Shown here in pieces: positions 33,001-43,953 of a stretch of 64,000 bases of DNA. The stretch lies in NCBI GenBank assembly GCA_013115125.1, contig JABANN010000057.1:1-64000 (forward strand), given 5' to 3'. This stretch comes from Perkinsus olseni (lineage: Eukaryota; Perkinsozoa; Perkinsida). How positions within the stretch are numbered: the first letter of the stretch is position 1; every line of letters begins with the position of its first letter. A model generated the notes under the pieces. That model saw nothing but the letters and a program-made list of their open reading frames with translations. It ran no database searches and was not told the origin of the DNA. Made by a program: the position numbers and the translations under genes.

Positions 33001-35185
33001 CGACTGCAGTACAGCATGGATATAGTGCAGAGAATATTGGTAGGGCATACCAATACTACTGGCAGCCAGTGGAGGAATCGTATCAGGATATTCCACCTGA
33101 GAGAGTGATGGAGGTCATGTCGTTGGCCAGCATTGAGGAGTCGCGGCTCGAGGGTGTCGTCACCGAGGCCGCAAGGTGGGGATACGTGACAGACTTCGTT
33201 CGGTGTCTCGGTTCTACGGCGGCATCTTCCACACCTGAGCAGCTAATGTTCGACCTTCTTAGCTCCGGTCGTGTAGTCTTCCTGCGGGACGCGGATTACG
33301 GGGTGAAAGCCTTGCTGGCGATCTGTGAGGCTCTGCGAAAGCTCAGCAGCGGTGTAGAGTCGAAAATCGCGGAGGGCTTCCGCATCATCCTGACTGTTGA
33401 CGATGCATCAGTGCTTCCAAGCCAGGTGAGGGCCAAATCGACCGAACCACCGGGTCCCAAACAGGGAGGGGATGCTCAGGTACTGGAGCATAGCGTCAAA
33501 GTCTCGGTGGCAGATGGCTGGGTTACGGATGCAGTTGGAGAGTGCCTGTAGGGTATGGGTGAAACTTCTCTAAGAGAGACATAGCTAGAGTCCTGACCGC
33601 TGTATTGACTTGGTCCCACCGCAGGTCAACTCGAGAGGCCTCCAGAGGTTGTCGGCGACGGGAGCTCGACCGCCTCGTTGACTTCCATTTGGCTGTAACT
33701 GATCCTGGGATGAACGCCGTGGCTAGGTACGCCCTCGTCTCCCGTCATTGCCTAGTCGTTAGCGAGAAGCAGTCATGTCTGCGCCCCAGATATTGCCACC
33801 CGCTAACAGAAGCAGATCTACGAGTAGCCGGGGAATTGCTCCTATCGACTGGGCCGAGCACAGAGACTGAGATACGCCAGATGGACTATCTCATCAAGGA
33901 CATTGTCTACGGCAGCGGGGATCGGATGCCTGACGACGAGGATGGCTGTGAGTTTCGGTCGTATCTATTCCTCGTTGTACGCCCTCGAAGGCCTCAGCTC
34001 CTCATATAAGGCAGCTTCGGTCCCAGCGCGGGTCTCCATAACTGCTGGAGTGGAGCATGAGTGAGACTGGCAAGTACGTAGGAGGGAGGAGCGTCTTGGT
34101 TGTTATGTAGGTCACCCGGCGCTCGGAGCTCATTCCCGAACGTGAGGAGACGCTGGGGGGAGCGGGAGGGTACCAGGCTGTGGAGTCGAAGTGGTTGAGA
34201 CCAGTTCCGTTGATTCTCATTGTAGGAAAGAGGCTTGCAACCCTTCTGGGTATCGACAAGCGACGGATAGTCGACCCCGTACACAGCAGCTCACAGCTGG
34301 GACCCGACCTCCCTGCTTTGGCGGAGGGTCTGAGGCGCGGCTATCCTGATCGCCGGTGGGTGTCATATTAACGTGGGTGAGACTCGCGGCCGAGAGATAG
34401 TGCAGGTTGGATGGCAGTATCTTTGATCACATCCTGCACGCTGAATGCGAAGACTTCGATTGTGCCTTGGCGGAGATCTCAGTGGATAACCACGGCTGGA
34501 CAGAGGAACAGAGGTCTCTCCAAATCCGTCTTATGAGCGCACAGGAAAGATTCCTTCGACAGTGGTACCACTTGGTTCAGCCTAGCATCATGCTCATTCT
34601 GCCATCCAGGATCGAGTCGGGACCACCCAGGGAGTGGGCGCTGGGCCTCCTCTCGCGACCGGGTCGGCTCCTGATTGCTGTGCTTGCAGCGGCCAGGTGT
34701 GACGTAGGCCAAGGGGAGTTGGTGTGGAGGTTGAGCGCGGCATCTGCGGACACTTCCCCTACTTCGGCGGAAGGTCAGACTAGCGGACTCATCGTGAGTG
34801 CCCTCCAGCGATGGCTGATGAGTGTTTTTCACGGTTCCTCTCACTATTAGATAAGTGCCTTGCATGTGGTGGAAGGCCGTCGGGGTTACCACAGTAGAGC
34901 GACGGGGAGCATGGAATCGCTAGAGGAACCCGCATACCGGCTGCCTGCCATGCTACTGCGCCCAACAACGCCGCCACCTAGAAGCACCTCTCAGAGCACA
35001 GAGGAAGGCATTTACTGCACTGCGATCGTCTCGAGGAATCGCGGGTCGATTGGAGTGGCCAGGCGCCGCTGGTGGCAACTGGTTTTCTCAGGCACCTCAT
35101 AGACGTCGAGCTAGCAGTTGAGGACGGCGAAACGAGGATCCTGCTCCCCCCGATGGGTGCCTTCATCCTCCTCGTCACCCCATGA
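21016..35185 (+). CDS. Divergent axonemal-type dynein heavy chain, AAA1 motifs eroded
   Basis: Dynein heavy chains couple ATP hydrolysis in a six-AAA ring to movement along microtubules. Tail: VRRAVVDYLLMDLRMRERCR near 21.5 kb is typical of single-headed inner-arm chains. Linker: about 23.1-25.3 kb, ending LGKYMEAKRHQCPRLFFLYG. AAA1 (25.82-26.12 kb) starts YEYIGERGRMVMTPTT, but its P-loop is DDRPGSGKGALV (25927-25959) and Walker B is LCLVKDADKL instead of the usual CFDEFNR. AAA2 is intact: GPPCSGKST (26775-26801), then WIVLDG and SPALVGRC. AAA3 is intact: RGPRGCGKST (~27961) and MVVIEDLHL. AAA4 is eroded (LLGEQPGIVGKA, ~29229). AAA5 and AAA6 follow, with YLIKDIVYGSGDRMPDD near 33.9 kb. The stop at 35183 follows FILLVTP. 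There are dozens of ~50-nt introns; one is 245 nt. I assembled only part of the exons, so a pseudogene cannot be fully excluded, but open, correctly spliced frames throughout argue for a living gene. Confidence 0.85.
24691..24935 (+). other. Long palindrome-rich intron in the dynein gene
   Basis: Donor GAG|GTAAGA at 24691 and acceptor GGGTAG at 24935 are fixed because joining them yields FGE-VDERWRELMM in frame. At 245 nt it is about five times the local norm. It contains a 41-bp interrupted palindrome (24761-24780 against 24781-24801), a smaller one around ATTCGGCGGCCGAAT (24751-24765), and arms CACACTAC (24886-24893) with GTAGTGTG (24916-24923). No conserved RNA boxes were identified. Confidence 0.7.
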
Positions 35186-35643
35186 TCTCCTAATTCCTAT
35201 GTGACATGTGCCATGTCGTCTCCTGATTGCCATCTTTCGTTGCGGTTGAGTTCTCCTAGTGTTATGACTCGAAGGGATGGGACAGGTGGTACATTTTTGG
35301 TCATCACTATGAGACCGCAACGGCCGCCGCCGCCACCACCGCCGAACCATCGAACAGAGATCGCTTTGCTGGTCGACAAGGCAATTTCTGTATTGCAAAG
35401 TAGGCCGGACTGGGGTCGTTCTGCATGGATCATCATCGCTCGGCTGGGGATGGATGTGGTCGTTTCAGTGACGATATCGGCCTTGGCTCGGGAGAGGGAC
35501 ATCCTGGATGATGAGTGGCGGAGATTAGGGGAGACTCAGGAGCACGAGGGACTCTCTGCCGTCCACGCTCACACCATACCAACAGAACCCTCCGCTGAGA
35601 CTGACCACGTACCCTCTATTGAAGATGGGGCTGTAGGGTTTCG
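35186..35643 (+). other. Possible small gene or upstream exons, unrecognised
   Basis: A 185-codon plus-strand frame (35201-35758) contains a run of seven prolines (QRPPPPPPPN) and a plausible helical stretch TEIALLVDKAISVLQSRPDW. It overlaps the start of the AP2 gene in another frame. It could be a separate short protein, 5' exons of the AP2 gene, or chance. The opposite strand is open too (glycine run), so coding is unproven. Confidence 0.25.
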
Positions 35644-37356
35644 ATGCTCGAGACTGCGAGGTGTATGGCTATGGCCCAGGTTAGCGTGTCGGACCTCCTG
35701 CCACCTGCACCCCAGGGGAATGACCCTGTGTCAGCAGCAGCCGCTGTCGCTGCTATAGACTTCGACTCGCACGCTGCAATCTCCCCTATGAGAGCAGTAG
35801 CGGCAGCGGCGGCAGCTCAACAGCTTTCTTCTCGCGGGCGTGGGGGCCGCAGGTCTAGTGGAATACCTGGCGTTAGCTGGCATTCTCAGACAGGTAAGGG
35901 CATCGGTGTCACTGTCTTACTCAGGGTCCCGCGCTGTAGGTCGCTGGGTTGCGCGCTGGACCGGTGACGACAAGAAGGAGCACTCGAAGGGGTTCTCAGC
36001 CAAGCGACACGGTGATGCCAAGGCCCTTCAGATGGCAGTCGGTAAGTGATGAGTGGGAAGCTACTACTGCCCCTCAGAAGTGCTTGCTTAGCCACTAGAA
36101 GAGCAATGCACGTTCGAGCCTCGGACCATTCTTCACCAATCGGTGAGGATGCCGCCATGACCCCGCCCTCTGAGGGGTCGGAAGCGAACGAGGAGCCTGC
36201 TGCTAAGAGGAGTCGTGACGAAGGGCAGCTATGTACTTACTCTGTGGTCCCTTGGTGGTCACGCCTCCTCCTCAGACGAGACAATATCGGCCCTAGCTCA
36301 ACTGGCAAGTGACCCCGTTCTCGGGCATCCAGGCCCGCCAGAACGGTTAACGACGGTGGAGGATTGCCTCGCCTTGTGTGACCTTGGCACTGTAATACAC
36401 CACTCGGTTCCTTGTCGCCGGAATGACGATCTTATGCTGTTAACAGTTGGGGTCGCATCCTCTCACGCCAGAAGCCGAACGAGAGGTCGCCGAGGCCGTG
36501 CTACCTCCCCTCCCTTCTGGGGCTCATGCCAGTACGGACCGACCCAGCGGAGTGAGTCTCTCGTTGACGGTGTAGTATTGCCCAACGGGCCTGCGCTGCT
36601 CAGGTACAAGGCGTGACCTGGCATCCACTCAACCGCACATGGGCTACACGGTGGCGGGAGTCCGAGGGTCAGCAGCGGAGCAAGAGCTTTGCGGTGTCCA
36701 AGTATGGAGACGATGGAGCCTTCAGACTCGCTATCAGACTACGGAAGGTAAGCCGCTGTTGACGCATGCATTCAGAGGTGACTTGAGGAACTCCTTTCCG
36801 CGCCAGTATTGAAGGAGTGACAAATCGATGCTGCTGGTTTGTCCTAAGCTACGATGTCTTCCTTCAGCTCCTAGAAGATTTGGGCTTCGTCTCGCCGCAC
36901 CTCGGTCGACCGTCAGAGCGAGGCACTCCTCCACCGGTGGCGTCTCTCCCGAGCACCGAGGCATGGATACCTAGTGCCATGCCAGTGGTGGCCGAGGAGC
37001 AGGCCTCGGACCATGCGGCGGCGATGCCACATCGTGGACCTGGTGCTAAGATGAGAAGTGGCGTCCCCGGCGTGACTTGGAACGAGACCTATCAAATGTG
37101 GGTTGCGAGGTGGCGTGAGGAGCCTAAGGGTAGGCTGATGTCTGTTCTTCCGAGGAGCCCGTGAGTTTTAGCCTCAGGTCGAGAGAACAGTCGGACATTC
37201 TCGGTGAAGCAGTATGGAGCGCATGAGGCCTTGCAAATGGCAATTGATTATAGACGAATGATGGAGGACGTCGGAAGGGTGTGTCTCCCGAGAGGAGCAA
37301 CATCTTCGGCGGCTGCCACGATGGCACATCACGCCGAAACTGCAGAAGACGATTAA
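35644..37356 (+). CDS. AP2-domain protein with three AP2 modules
   Basis: AP2 domains are ~60-residue DNA-binding modules used by plants and by alveolates (ApiAP2 regulators). Module 1: SSGIPGVSWHSQTG joined over intron 35894-35939 to RWVARWTGDDKKEHSKGFSAKR and ALQMAV. Module 2: 36604-36747, VQGVTWHPLNRTWATRWR ... KSFAVSKYGDDGAFRLAI. Module 3: about 37048-37265, RSGVPGVTWNETYQMWVARW, intron ~37131-37181, then TFSVKQYGAHEALQMAI. The N-terminus (DLLPPAPQGNDPVSAAAAVAA) is Ala-rich. Linkers are Ser/Glu/Pro-rich, and exon joins between modules (36050-36600 and 36750-36980) are unresolved, so more than one gene is possible but less likely. The stop is at 37354. A nuclear regulatory or nucleic-acid-binding role is inferred. 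Confidence 0.75.
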
Positions 37357-37463
37357 TGAACAATATCATTATCTTGCCTGAGCCGTACGAGCTCCGTCAC
37401 TCTTGCGTTTGAAAGGTTGGAGACAGAGTAGGGTGTAGCATCAGCCTACTGTTGTGCCTTGTT

Positions 37464-38332
37464 ATGTCACGACTGAAAGCCAACCCACGGATAAAGAGTA
37501 GGCCGGCGGATGATAGAACTCAGCACCACTACGGCTTCGCGTCACAGATGATCCGGTCGTGAATCACTTGGTCAACGCGGCACCATTCTACGACGATACG
37601 CTAGTCCCAGATTTTGCAGTAGAGAACAACACAGCGATACTCTACACAACGTAGGCTTTTGTGTTTCCCATCTCATCGCTAAGGACTATCATTCTAGGTT
37701 GGGCACCTACCGGCGAAAGCGAGACGAGCTGCCGAAGCGCGTTCGCGATCTGGGCCGAGTGAAGCCGCCGTACCGTGTGAATGTCTTATTGTGTTTGGTA
37801 GCAGCATCGGGCGCCACGCCTGCGTTGTTGTCATCCCTCCTCCTTCAGGTTGATATCCCTGCTGCAGAGGCCGGGGAGTGCTTAGAGGCTCTGAATCTCA
37901 TTGCCGCCAACACTGGCCTCTCCCTGCTTCTTGCCTGGTCTAGCGTGGAGGCCTCGCGTTATGTTCAAACCTTGTATAAATATCAAGGTGCTCTCCTCGA
38001 CATCGAGCGCTGCAGCGTTACGATCAATTCAATGGTATTTAGGCAAAGAAGCATCCATCATCCGAGGGGTGCATCGCGTGGCTGCCGACGACTTCATGGG
38101 TCGAGCAAGAGAGGCTCTGACCGCCGTTCGTGGATCTGCAACCAGGACTGATGTTGAGAATCTTTACAAACGCTTCGGGTACTGTGACTGCGAAGAAATC
38201 AGCAGTGTTGGATGCTCTCTCAGGACTTTCGCTGGTATCGTATCAGCAACCAAAGGAGAAGTGATGCAGATACACGGAATAGGAGAGTCCAAGGCCCAAG
38301 TATTAGACCGCTGTTTCAATGAGAAATTTTGA
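37464..38332 (+). CDS. ERCC1: ERCC1-like DNA repair endonuclease subunit
   Basis: ERCC1 is the non-catalytic partner of XPF in the 5' nuclease that cuts DNA bubbles in nucleotide excision and cross-link repair. The central domain is clear: VPDFAVENNTAILYTT, joined over intron 37651-37697 to LGTYRRKRDELPKRVRDLG, then PPYRVNVLLCLVA and the family hallmark SLLLAWSSVEASRYVQTLY. After intron 37988-38042 comes DDFMGRAREALTAVRG and a C-terminal double helix-hairpin-helix (LRTFAGIVSATKGEVMQIHGI, then GESKAQVL), the XPF-dimerising and DNA-binding part. The first exon (ATG 37464) needs an intron of only ~26 nt near 37489, so the exact N-terminus is uncertain. Stop at 38330. Confidence 0.88.
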
Positions 38333-38487
38333 TAACCATTTGACCATATTCTGAGGCCATGAGTTCTTCGTCGTGTTGTGACGGTGCGGTCGCTTGCTCG
38401 GTTCGAATCGATTACCCGGGCGAGCGCGTATGCGATTGCTGATGATGTCAAGCGTATTGCTGTTTTGATCTTTGCGGTTTGCTTACT

Positions 38488-40209
38488 ATGGCTTCTTCTC
38501 CGCATTTGTCATCTTCGCGAAGGTCGTCGTTTATCAGTCACCAGTTGACACCTAGTGACCTGTCCGTAAAGGCAACGCAGGCTTCAGGCGAGAGCTCGGA
38601 TTTACCTACCGAGGATGGTTTGAAATGCAGCAACGCGGCGAGAGCGGCGGAGGCAGAGGCTACATTTGGCATGCCTACAGCATCTCACAACGGCTTTGGT
38701 CTAGACGATTCTGATTCGGCGTTTGGTGGATACCATGATAGCGTATTTAGCGATCTGAACATGCGGGTGTCAATGAAGAACTCTTTCTTGAACATTGATG
38801 AGCCCAGCGCTGGTGGTCTTGACGATTTGGCAATGCCAGAGCTTATCCGAGGGCAAACAGCACCTGGTATATTTCCCTCGGGCAGGCGCGCCATCGACTC
38901 GCAGTTACCTACTAATAGCTCAGAAGTGCCTTTGATTGGTTTATCGTGGGCTCCGGTGATGCATTCCGTCCCGGAAGAGCCTAGTAGTTGTGACAATATT
39001 CTGGCGTCACACGGTGGTTCTCTCACAGATGCTCACTCTAACTCTGACAGTTGTGAGTCTCACGAGTTAGCTGCCACGATATCAGCAGCCTTGGGATTGG
39101 AGAACAGCAGAGACTCTGACGTTGCTTCTATCTTGGGCGCTGCTGCTGCAGCAAGAGGTGACCAGCCAGGTGAAGACATGGACTCTTTGAGGTTGCAGAA
39201 CCAAATCCTGACTAATGCTCTCTTCTCTATCGCTGCGGCTAGTGAAAGGCAACAGCAACAACAACATGGTGGTGGTTTTCATGCTACTGACGGTACTGGA
39301 GTAGCGGATGGTAGCTCTCTAGCGCCGACTCATTCTCTGTGCCCGAGTAATAATCCTCCGAGGATTATCTCTGTGCCGGCCAGTGGCGGTAAAGACCATG
39401 CTCGGACGAGCGGCTCTGTATCATTACTTCCGCAGATGGGAGTGTCGGTTGGTCCGCCCCCTCCGCCAGAAGAGGGTGACGATGATCCCAACAATACGAC
39501 TGTTATGTTGAGGAATATACCCAACAAGTTCGACACGCGCTCATTAATCGAGCAGGTGCATCTCATGGGGTTTGAGAGTACCTTCGATTTCTTCTATCTA
39601 CCGATCGACTTCAGAAACAAGTGCAACGTTGGCTATGCCTTCTTGAACTTTCGCCAACACTCAAAAGCTCTTGAATTTAAGAGGGCTTTCACGAATTACA
39701 GATTGCCAGCCCAGAACTCTCATAAGATCTGTCAAGTGTGCTGGGCACGCGTGCAGGGTTTTGACAAGAACGTTGAGCATTACAGGAATTCTCCTATTGC
39801 TGAAGAGTATAGGCCGTTGATTGCCGATGCTCAGGGCCGATGGATACCTTTCCCTAAGCCCGACCCCCATGTAGAAGAGATCATCCGTTCCCGTTTAGAA
39901 CAGGAGGAGACGGCAAGAGCATCGGGTGGTAATAAGAAGGGCCATGGTTCAGCATCATCTAAGGGTAAGGAGAGCCATAAGATATTTATCGGCGGCTTGG
40001 GGCGTAGTACTACCAGTAGCGTTCTCCGAGATCACTTCTCAAAGTTCGGTGTGGTCAAGGATGCGTCAGTGGTAATGGATCGGACCTCTGGTAAGAGCAG
40101 AGGCTTTGGTTTTTGCCTCTTCGACCATGACGTCCCCAAGTCTGTTTTTGAGACGTCCCATGAGATTGATGGTGTGCCTGTGGCGGTGAAATATTACTCG
40201 TCTAATTGA
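38488..40209 (+). CDS. Mei2-like RNA-binding protein, intronless
   Basis: Single open frame of 573 codons from ATG 38488. Residues 1-330 are Ser/Gly/Gln-rich, including an AAAAR stretch and a QQQQQ run. Residues ~335-440 are the Mei2-type C-terminal RRM (VMLRNIPNKFDTRSLIEQV, FDFFYLPIDFRNKCNVGYAF, then WARVQGFDKNVEHYRNSPI). Residues ~495-573 form a second, canonical RRM with RNP2 IFIGGLG and RNP1 KSRGFGFCLF. In plant and yeast Mei2 proteins ordinary RRMs precede the Mei2 RRM; here an ordinary RRM follows it. The absence of introns in a region where every other gene is heavily interrupted suggests a retroposed origin or a different evolutionary history. Mei2 homologues control meiosis and differentiation by binding non-coding RNA; the role here is unknown. 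Confidence 0.9.
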   Translation: MASSPHLSSSRRSSFISHQLTPSDLSVKATQASGESSDLPTEDGLKCSNAARAAEAEATFGMPTASHNGFGLDDSDSAFGGYHDSVFSDLNMRVSMKNSFLNIDEPSAGGLDDLAMPELIRGQTAPGIFPSGRRAIDSQLPTNSSEVPLIGLSWAPVMHSVPEEPSSCDNILASHGGSLTDAHSNSDSCESHELAATISAALGLENSRDSDVASILGAAAAARGDQPGEDMDSLRLQNQILTNALFSIAAASERQQQQQHGGGFHATDGTGVADGSSLAPTHSLCPSNNPPRIISVPASGGKDHARTSGSVSLLPQMGVSVGPPPPPEEGDDDPNNTTVMLRNIPNKFDTRSLIEQVHLMGFESTFDFFYLPIDFRNKCNVGYAFLNFRQHSKALEFKRAFTNYRLPAQNSHKICQVCWARVQGFDKNVEHYRNSPIAEEYRPLIADAQGRWIPFPKPDPHVEEIIRSRLEQEETARASGGNKKGHGSASSKGKESHKIFIGGLGRSTTSSVLRDHFSKFGVVKDASVVMDRTSGKSRGFGFCLFDHDVPKSVFETSHEIDGVPVAVKYYSSN

Positions 40210-40973
40210 AGGCGATTATACTTTTACTGGCGATACTTCCTTTGTCTTGGTCGCCTGACCCTTTCACCATTATGTCCGCTATTATGATGCTCAGAGTCTC
40301 TCTTCTCAACAGACTCTGATGCCCCGTAAGCTGTTGTCTTGGAGTTTGTTATGGTGCTGACCATATGTCGTCATCGCCATCATCAACAGCAATCTTACCG
40401 GTGCTACCCTGCACTCTGTTAATCGTGTACATTTTGATGAAGCAGATTCGGTTCTCTGGCCTACTATTCTGCTTCTATGTCCTTGTCGTTGTCTTCGTCG
40501 TCGTGATGGGGATAGTCGTGGTATCCTGCGTACTGCATTTGTTGTCCGCTATGGCACTTAGGTCTTCGTCGCGGTCCTCCTATATTGTTACTATTGTTGT
40601 TACCGTATACGGCCTCGTCCTTCCCACTCGACTTTCTCGGCTCAGTCGTCACCATCGCCATTATTAGCATCATCACCCAACAATCCTTGGCGAGTTTTCT
40701 GTACAGAGACTGTCAGTAGACATGGGTGCCCGACCGGGGCGTCGATGTCACTGCTGTCACTTCCGCGCAACTGTCCCAGTATTGTGGCTGTACTCTGTGG
40801 GAGTAATGATACCCGATCACTGCCATTGATTCGTATCATCATCATCATAACCATCATCACTATAACACTACCTAACCTTCGAGTCTTGCGTTGTCACCTG
40901 GCTTCACAGGGACCGAGCGGAGCGGCGCGGTGCGCATTGGCTCTTCATCTCTCGTGCAGCCTCTATAATTACC
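40210..40973. other. Intergenic, low-complexity
   Basis: Contains CGTCGT- and CATCATCAT-type simple repeats (about 40480-40510, 40835-40862). Open frames encode only low-complexity hydrophobic strings. No gene called. Confidence 0.5.
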
Positions 40974-43953
40974 ATGTCCATAGCAGCAGGGCTTCGAGAG
41001 ATCGTCGATCGGCTCAACGCCCCTCCTCTACAGATGGGATTCTCATCACTAGTACAGTTCGATGAGCTGCCGCCGTAATAGTGATACCGTTATTGCCTCG
41101 TCTCACTGCGATAAGCCTCGTGAGTAGGTTCAGCCTCCTATCAATAGTCAACAGGATCCTCACGATACTCGATCCTAAGCATAATGTACTATCAGGCGTT
41201 ACTGGCGATGGTAACACTGAGTGGCTCGGTGGTTCCGTTCTCTGCTGGTTTTAGAGTAGTTGTTCCTCGCGTGTGGTTGCGCGGTTCGTGGTTGCAGCTT
41301 TGGCAGCCTGATCAAGTGACGGCTGCGTCCTGATTCAGGTCGACATGGAGAATGAGCGCGTGGAGGCTACCTACCAGCGTATGGTTGAATTCGTCACCAT
41401 CCTTGGTTACCCCAGTGATCACAGCCAGTAGTAGACTCTCGTGGTTGTCGCTTGATGGTGATAGTGTGTCAGGGCCTTCAAAGAGTGCTTTGTTAATGGT
41501 GACAAGAGAGTGCTGCATCCTTTACTATATTGGCTGCTAGTCAACCTACCTGCTCTGAAGGAAAGAGCATACTTAGCGAGGTAACCGTCGTGATAGTGTC
41601 AGTAGTCGTGCCATGGGTTCGCCCTCATCGAATCTGCTGTGGCACAGATTCCTTGTCAATCTTGAAGTTCCTCAAGACTTCATGCAGGACGACAATGTCG
41701 CGGAGATGTACGGAAAGTACAACGAGCTCCAATCAACGTTCAAGGTGAGCACGACTCGCGTCGAAAATACGCCAGAGCATCCCTGAACGGCCTCAGGCCA
41801 CACACTCGGCGCTGCAGCAGCAACGGGAAACGGCTACGATGCCCAACGAGCTGAAGCGGGACATACAGCAGTTGAGTGTGGAGAAGGATCAGTTGATGAT
41901 GAAGATAAGAGGTCTCCGCTCTGTCACTCGAAGAGGTGCGTCATTGCCTTTGCTTCCAGCGTTCAAACAACGGACAGCCGGTGACGCTGATTTTGGCACA
42001 ATTCTTGACGTCACCTCTAAGCTGCGTCATGAGCAAGAGGAAGAGGTGATAGTCTGATAGGTGCACTCCTTCGACTCGCGTGTGTTCCCACCTCAGGCAC
42101 AACTGGCTGATGCGTATAAGCAACAGCGGCGACAGCTGGAGCGAGTAGAGCATCTGCATCAAGCAGCTAGTCAGAGGCTCCAAGCGATGTGCCAGGCGAG
42201 AGCGGACGCTGAGGAGAATCCAGAGAGGATGCTCGAGGCACTAACAGCAGCAGTCTAGCTCTGCGAAGATGTAGAATAGGTCATACGCGCTGAGGTGGAA
42301 AATAATGGTGCCCGACTGGAACAAATGACAGCGGCTCATGACGTGCTATGTCGAGAGCTTGACGCTGCCGAGAAGCAACTGAACGTGCCTAATGTGATAG
42401 TACAATGGCCCCTGCGTGATGCAACTTAGCTTGACCAGATCGATGAGGCAACACTGCTGGATGCGGAAGAGAAGCTGGCTGACCTCCATGAGGAGGTTGA
42501 GTCAATGGAGAGCAACCTCAAGAGCCAGCTGCAAGTACAAATGCCTTCGTAGGGAGAGGTCATCGGGCCGTCTCCTTGCCAGGCGCAGGCTGCACTGGAT
42601 AGTAAAGGGGGAGGACTGCAGGTGGGGTGCTCATGATATGGGGAACTCTGGGGCCTCGCACGCCCTATATAGGTGTACCGGCATCAAGCACAGCTACTAG
42701 CCAAGAAACACGAGGCGTTGTCGAAGAAGGTTGAGGCAATCGAGACAGAGAGAAACTCTGCTGCGTTCGAGTTGGAGCAGCTCGAGGCGGATTACGAGCA
42801 GCGGATGGGGCATCGGTGAGGCGAGGCCCAGTAGGAGGTTGAACGCTAGAGCGGTTGAGGTACCTCCGTCGGGAGGACTTCAAGGATTATGCTGCTACAC
42901 TGAGAGAGAAAACGAAGAAGTTCAAGCTGGCTAAGAGTGAAGTGCAGAGCTTGAGGTCAGAGGGGTCTATCCTCAAGAGGACCGAACAGCTACTGAAGGA
43001 AAGGTGAATCTCGTTGGCAGGGTTATGGTCCGTCATTACTTGGCCGTTGCAGACTGGCGGAAGCTCAGCAGGGTCTGCGGGAAGTCGAGGAGAAGTTCGG
43101 GGTTGTTGGTCATGACGATCTCGAATCACGTCTGATTGAGGTAACCAACGCCGACTCCTCGACGTTGATGATCGAGCAGGCCTCGGAGGCGAAGTCAGCC
43201 GCAGATGCCAAAAAAGGCTCTCAAATGGAGGAGCTGTCCGAGGTGGTGACGAAGATCAACTTTATGCTGCGAGAGAAGAAAAACGAGCTGGCGCCCAGGA
43301 TCAAGGCAGGCACGTTAGCGGCGAGAACGAGGGTAGGCTCACGTGCAGGTACTGAGGGCGAAGAGGGAAGAACTAGTAGAAGCGGAGGGAGTGTATCTCA
43401 CGAAGAGGACAGAGTACTCTGCATGAGCCTTGGCCCGTCCTTTGTGCGACTAATCAGATATGAGGCGGTGGAGGCAGATTTGAACAGGGAAGTGAGGCAA
43501 CGTCGGAGCCTGACGGACAAGTTGCTCAAGGAGACAGAATCCTTGCAGAGCCGAGCAGATGAGATTGAACTCAAGATCATAGCGTAAGTCGTTGCTCAGT
43601 GAGTCTCAGTTCTTTCTCGGCTTGTCTCGGACGCAGGACGGAATCGTTGGTCGAGCGAGGAGAGCGAGAGCGCCAGTGCCTCGACGGTCGAAGTAGATTC
43701 TCCGATGAACACCCGACCCTTAGCGCAGCTTATACGGCCAAAATCCGGGAGCTTGAGAAAGTAGAACCCTCACTACGTCAGGCATCAGCTCGTCAGTGTA
43801 CTCTGTGGCTCTCAGACCTGCCAAACCCTGAAGCTGCAGCACAAGGATGTGTCCAACTCCTTAGATTGGAGAATGCATCAGAAGCAATTATTCGAGCGTT
43901 TGAATCGTCTCCTCGAGGTCCACCCAGGCACACAAATGTGGGTTGAATGTTGA
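40974..43953 (+). CDS. IFT81: Intraflagellar transport protein IFT81
   Basis: Component of the IFT-B complex that, with IFT74, carries tubulin into growing cilia. Early exons resolve cleanly: 40974-41074, 41128-41185, 41339-41414, 41473-41580, 41648-41744, 41797 onward. They give LREIVDRLNAPPLQMGF, FSLLSIVNRILTILDP, VEATYQRMVEFVTILGYP, then NGDKRVLHPLLYWLLVN and ALKERAYLAR-FLVNLEVPQDFMQ. This is the calponin-homology-like N-terminus of IFT81, which binds tubulin. The remainder is coiled coil (DIQQLSVEKDQLMMKIRGL, DATLL..AEEKLADLHEEVE, EDFKDYAATLREKTKKFKLA with LKRTEQLLKE, EELSEVVTKINFMLREKKNE), in the order of the family. It ends MWVEC at 43951, close to the usual MWRDLEQLMEC terminus. Several introns after 41930 were placed only approximately. 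Confidence 0.9.

Noticed and set aside
40365-40667. Hydrophobic plus-strand ORF of 100 codons
   Set aside because: Low-complexity GTC/CGT repeats produce valine and serine runs; no homology or splice logic.
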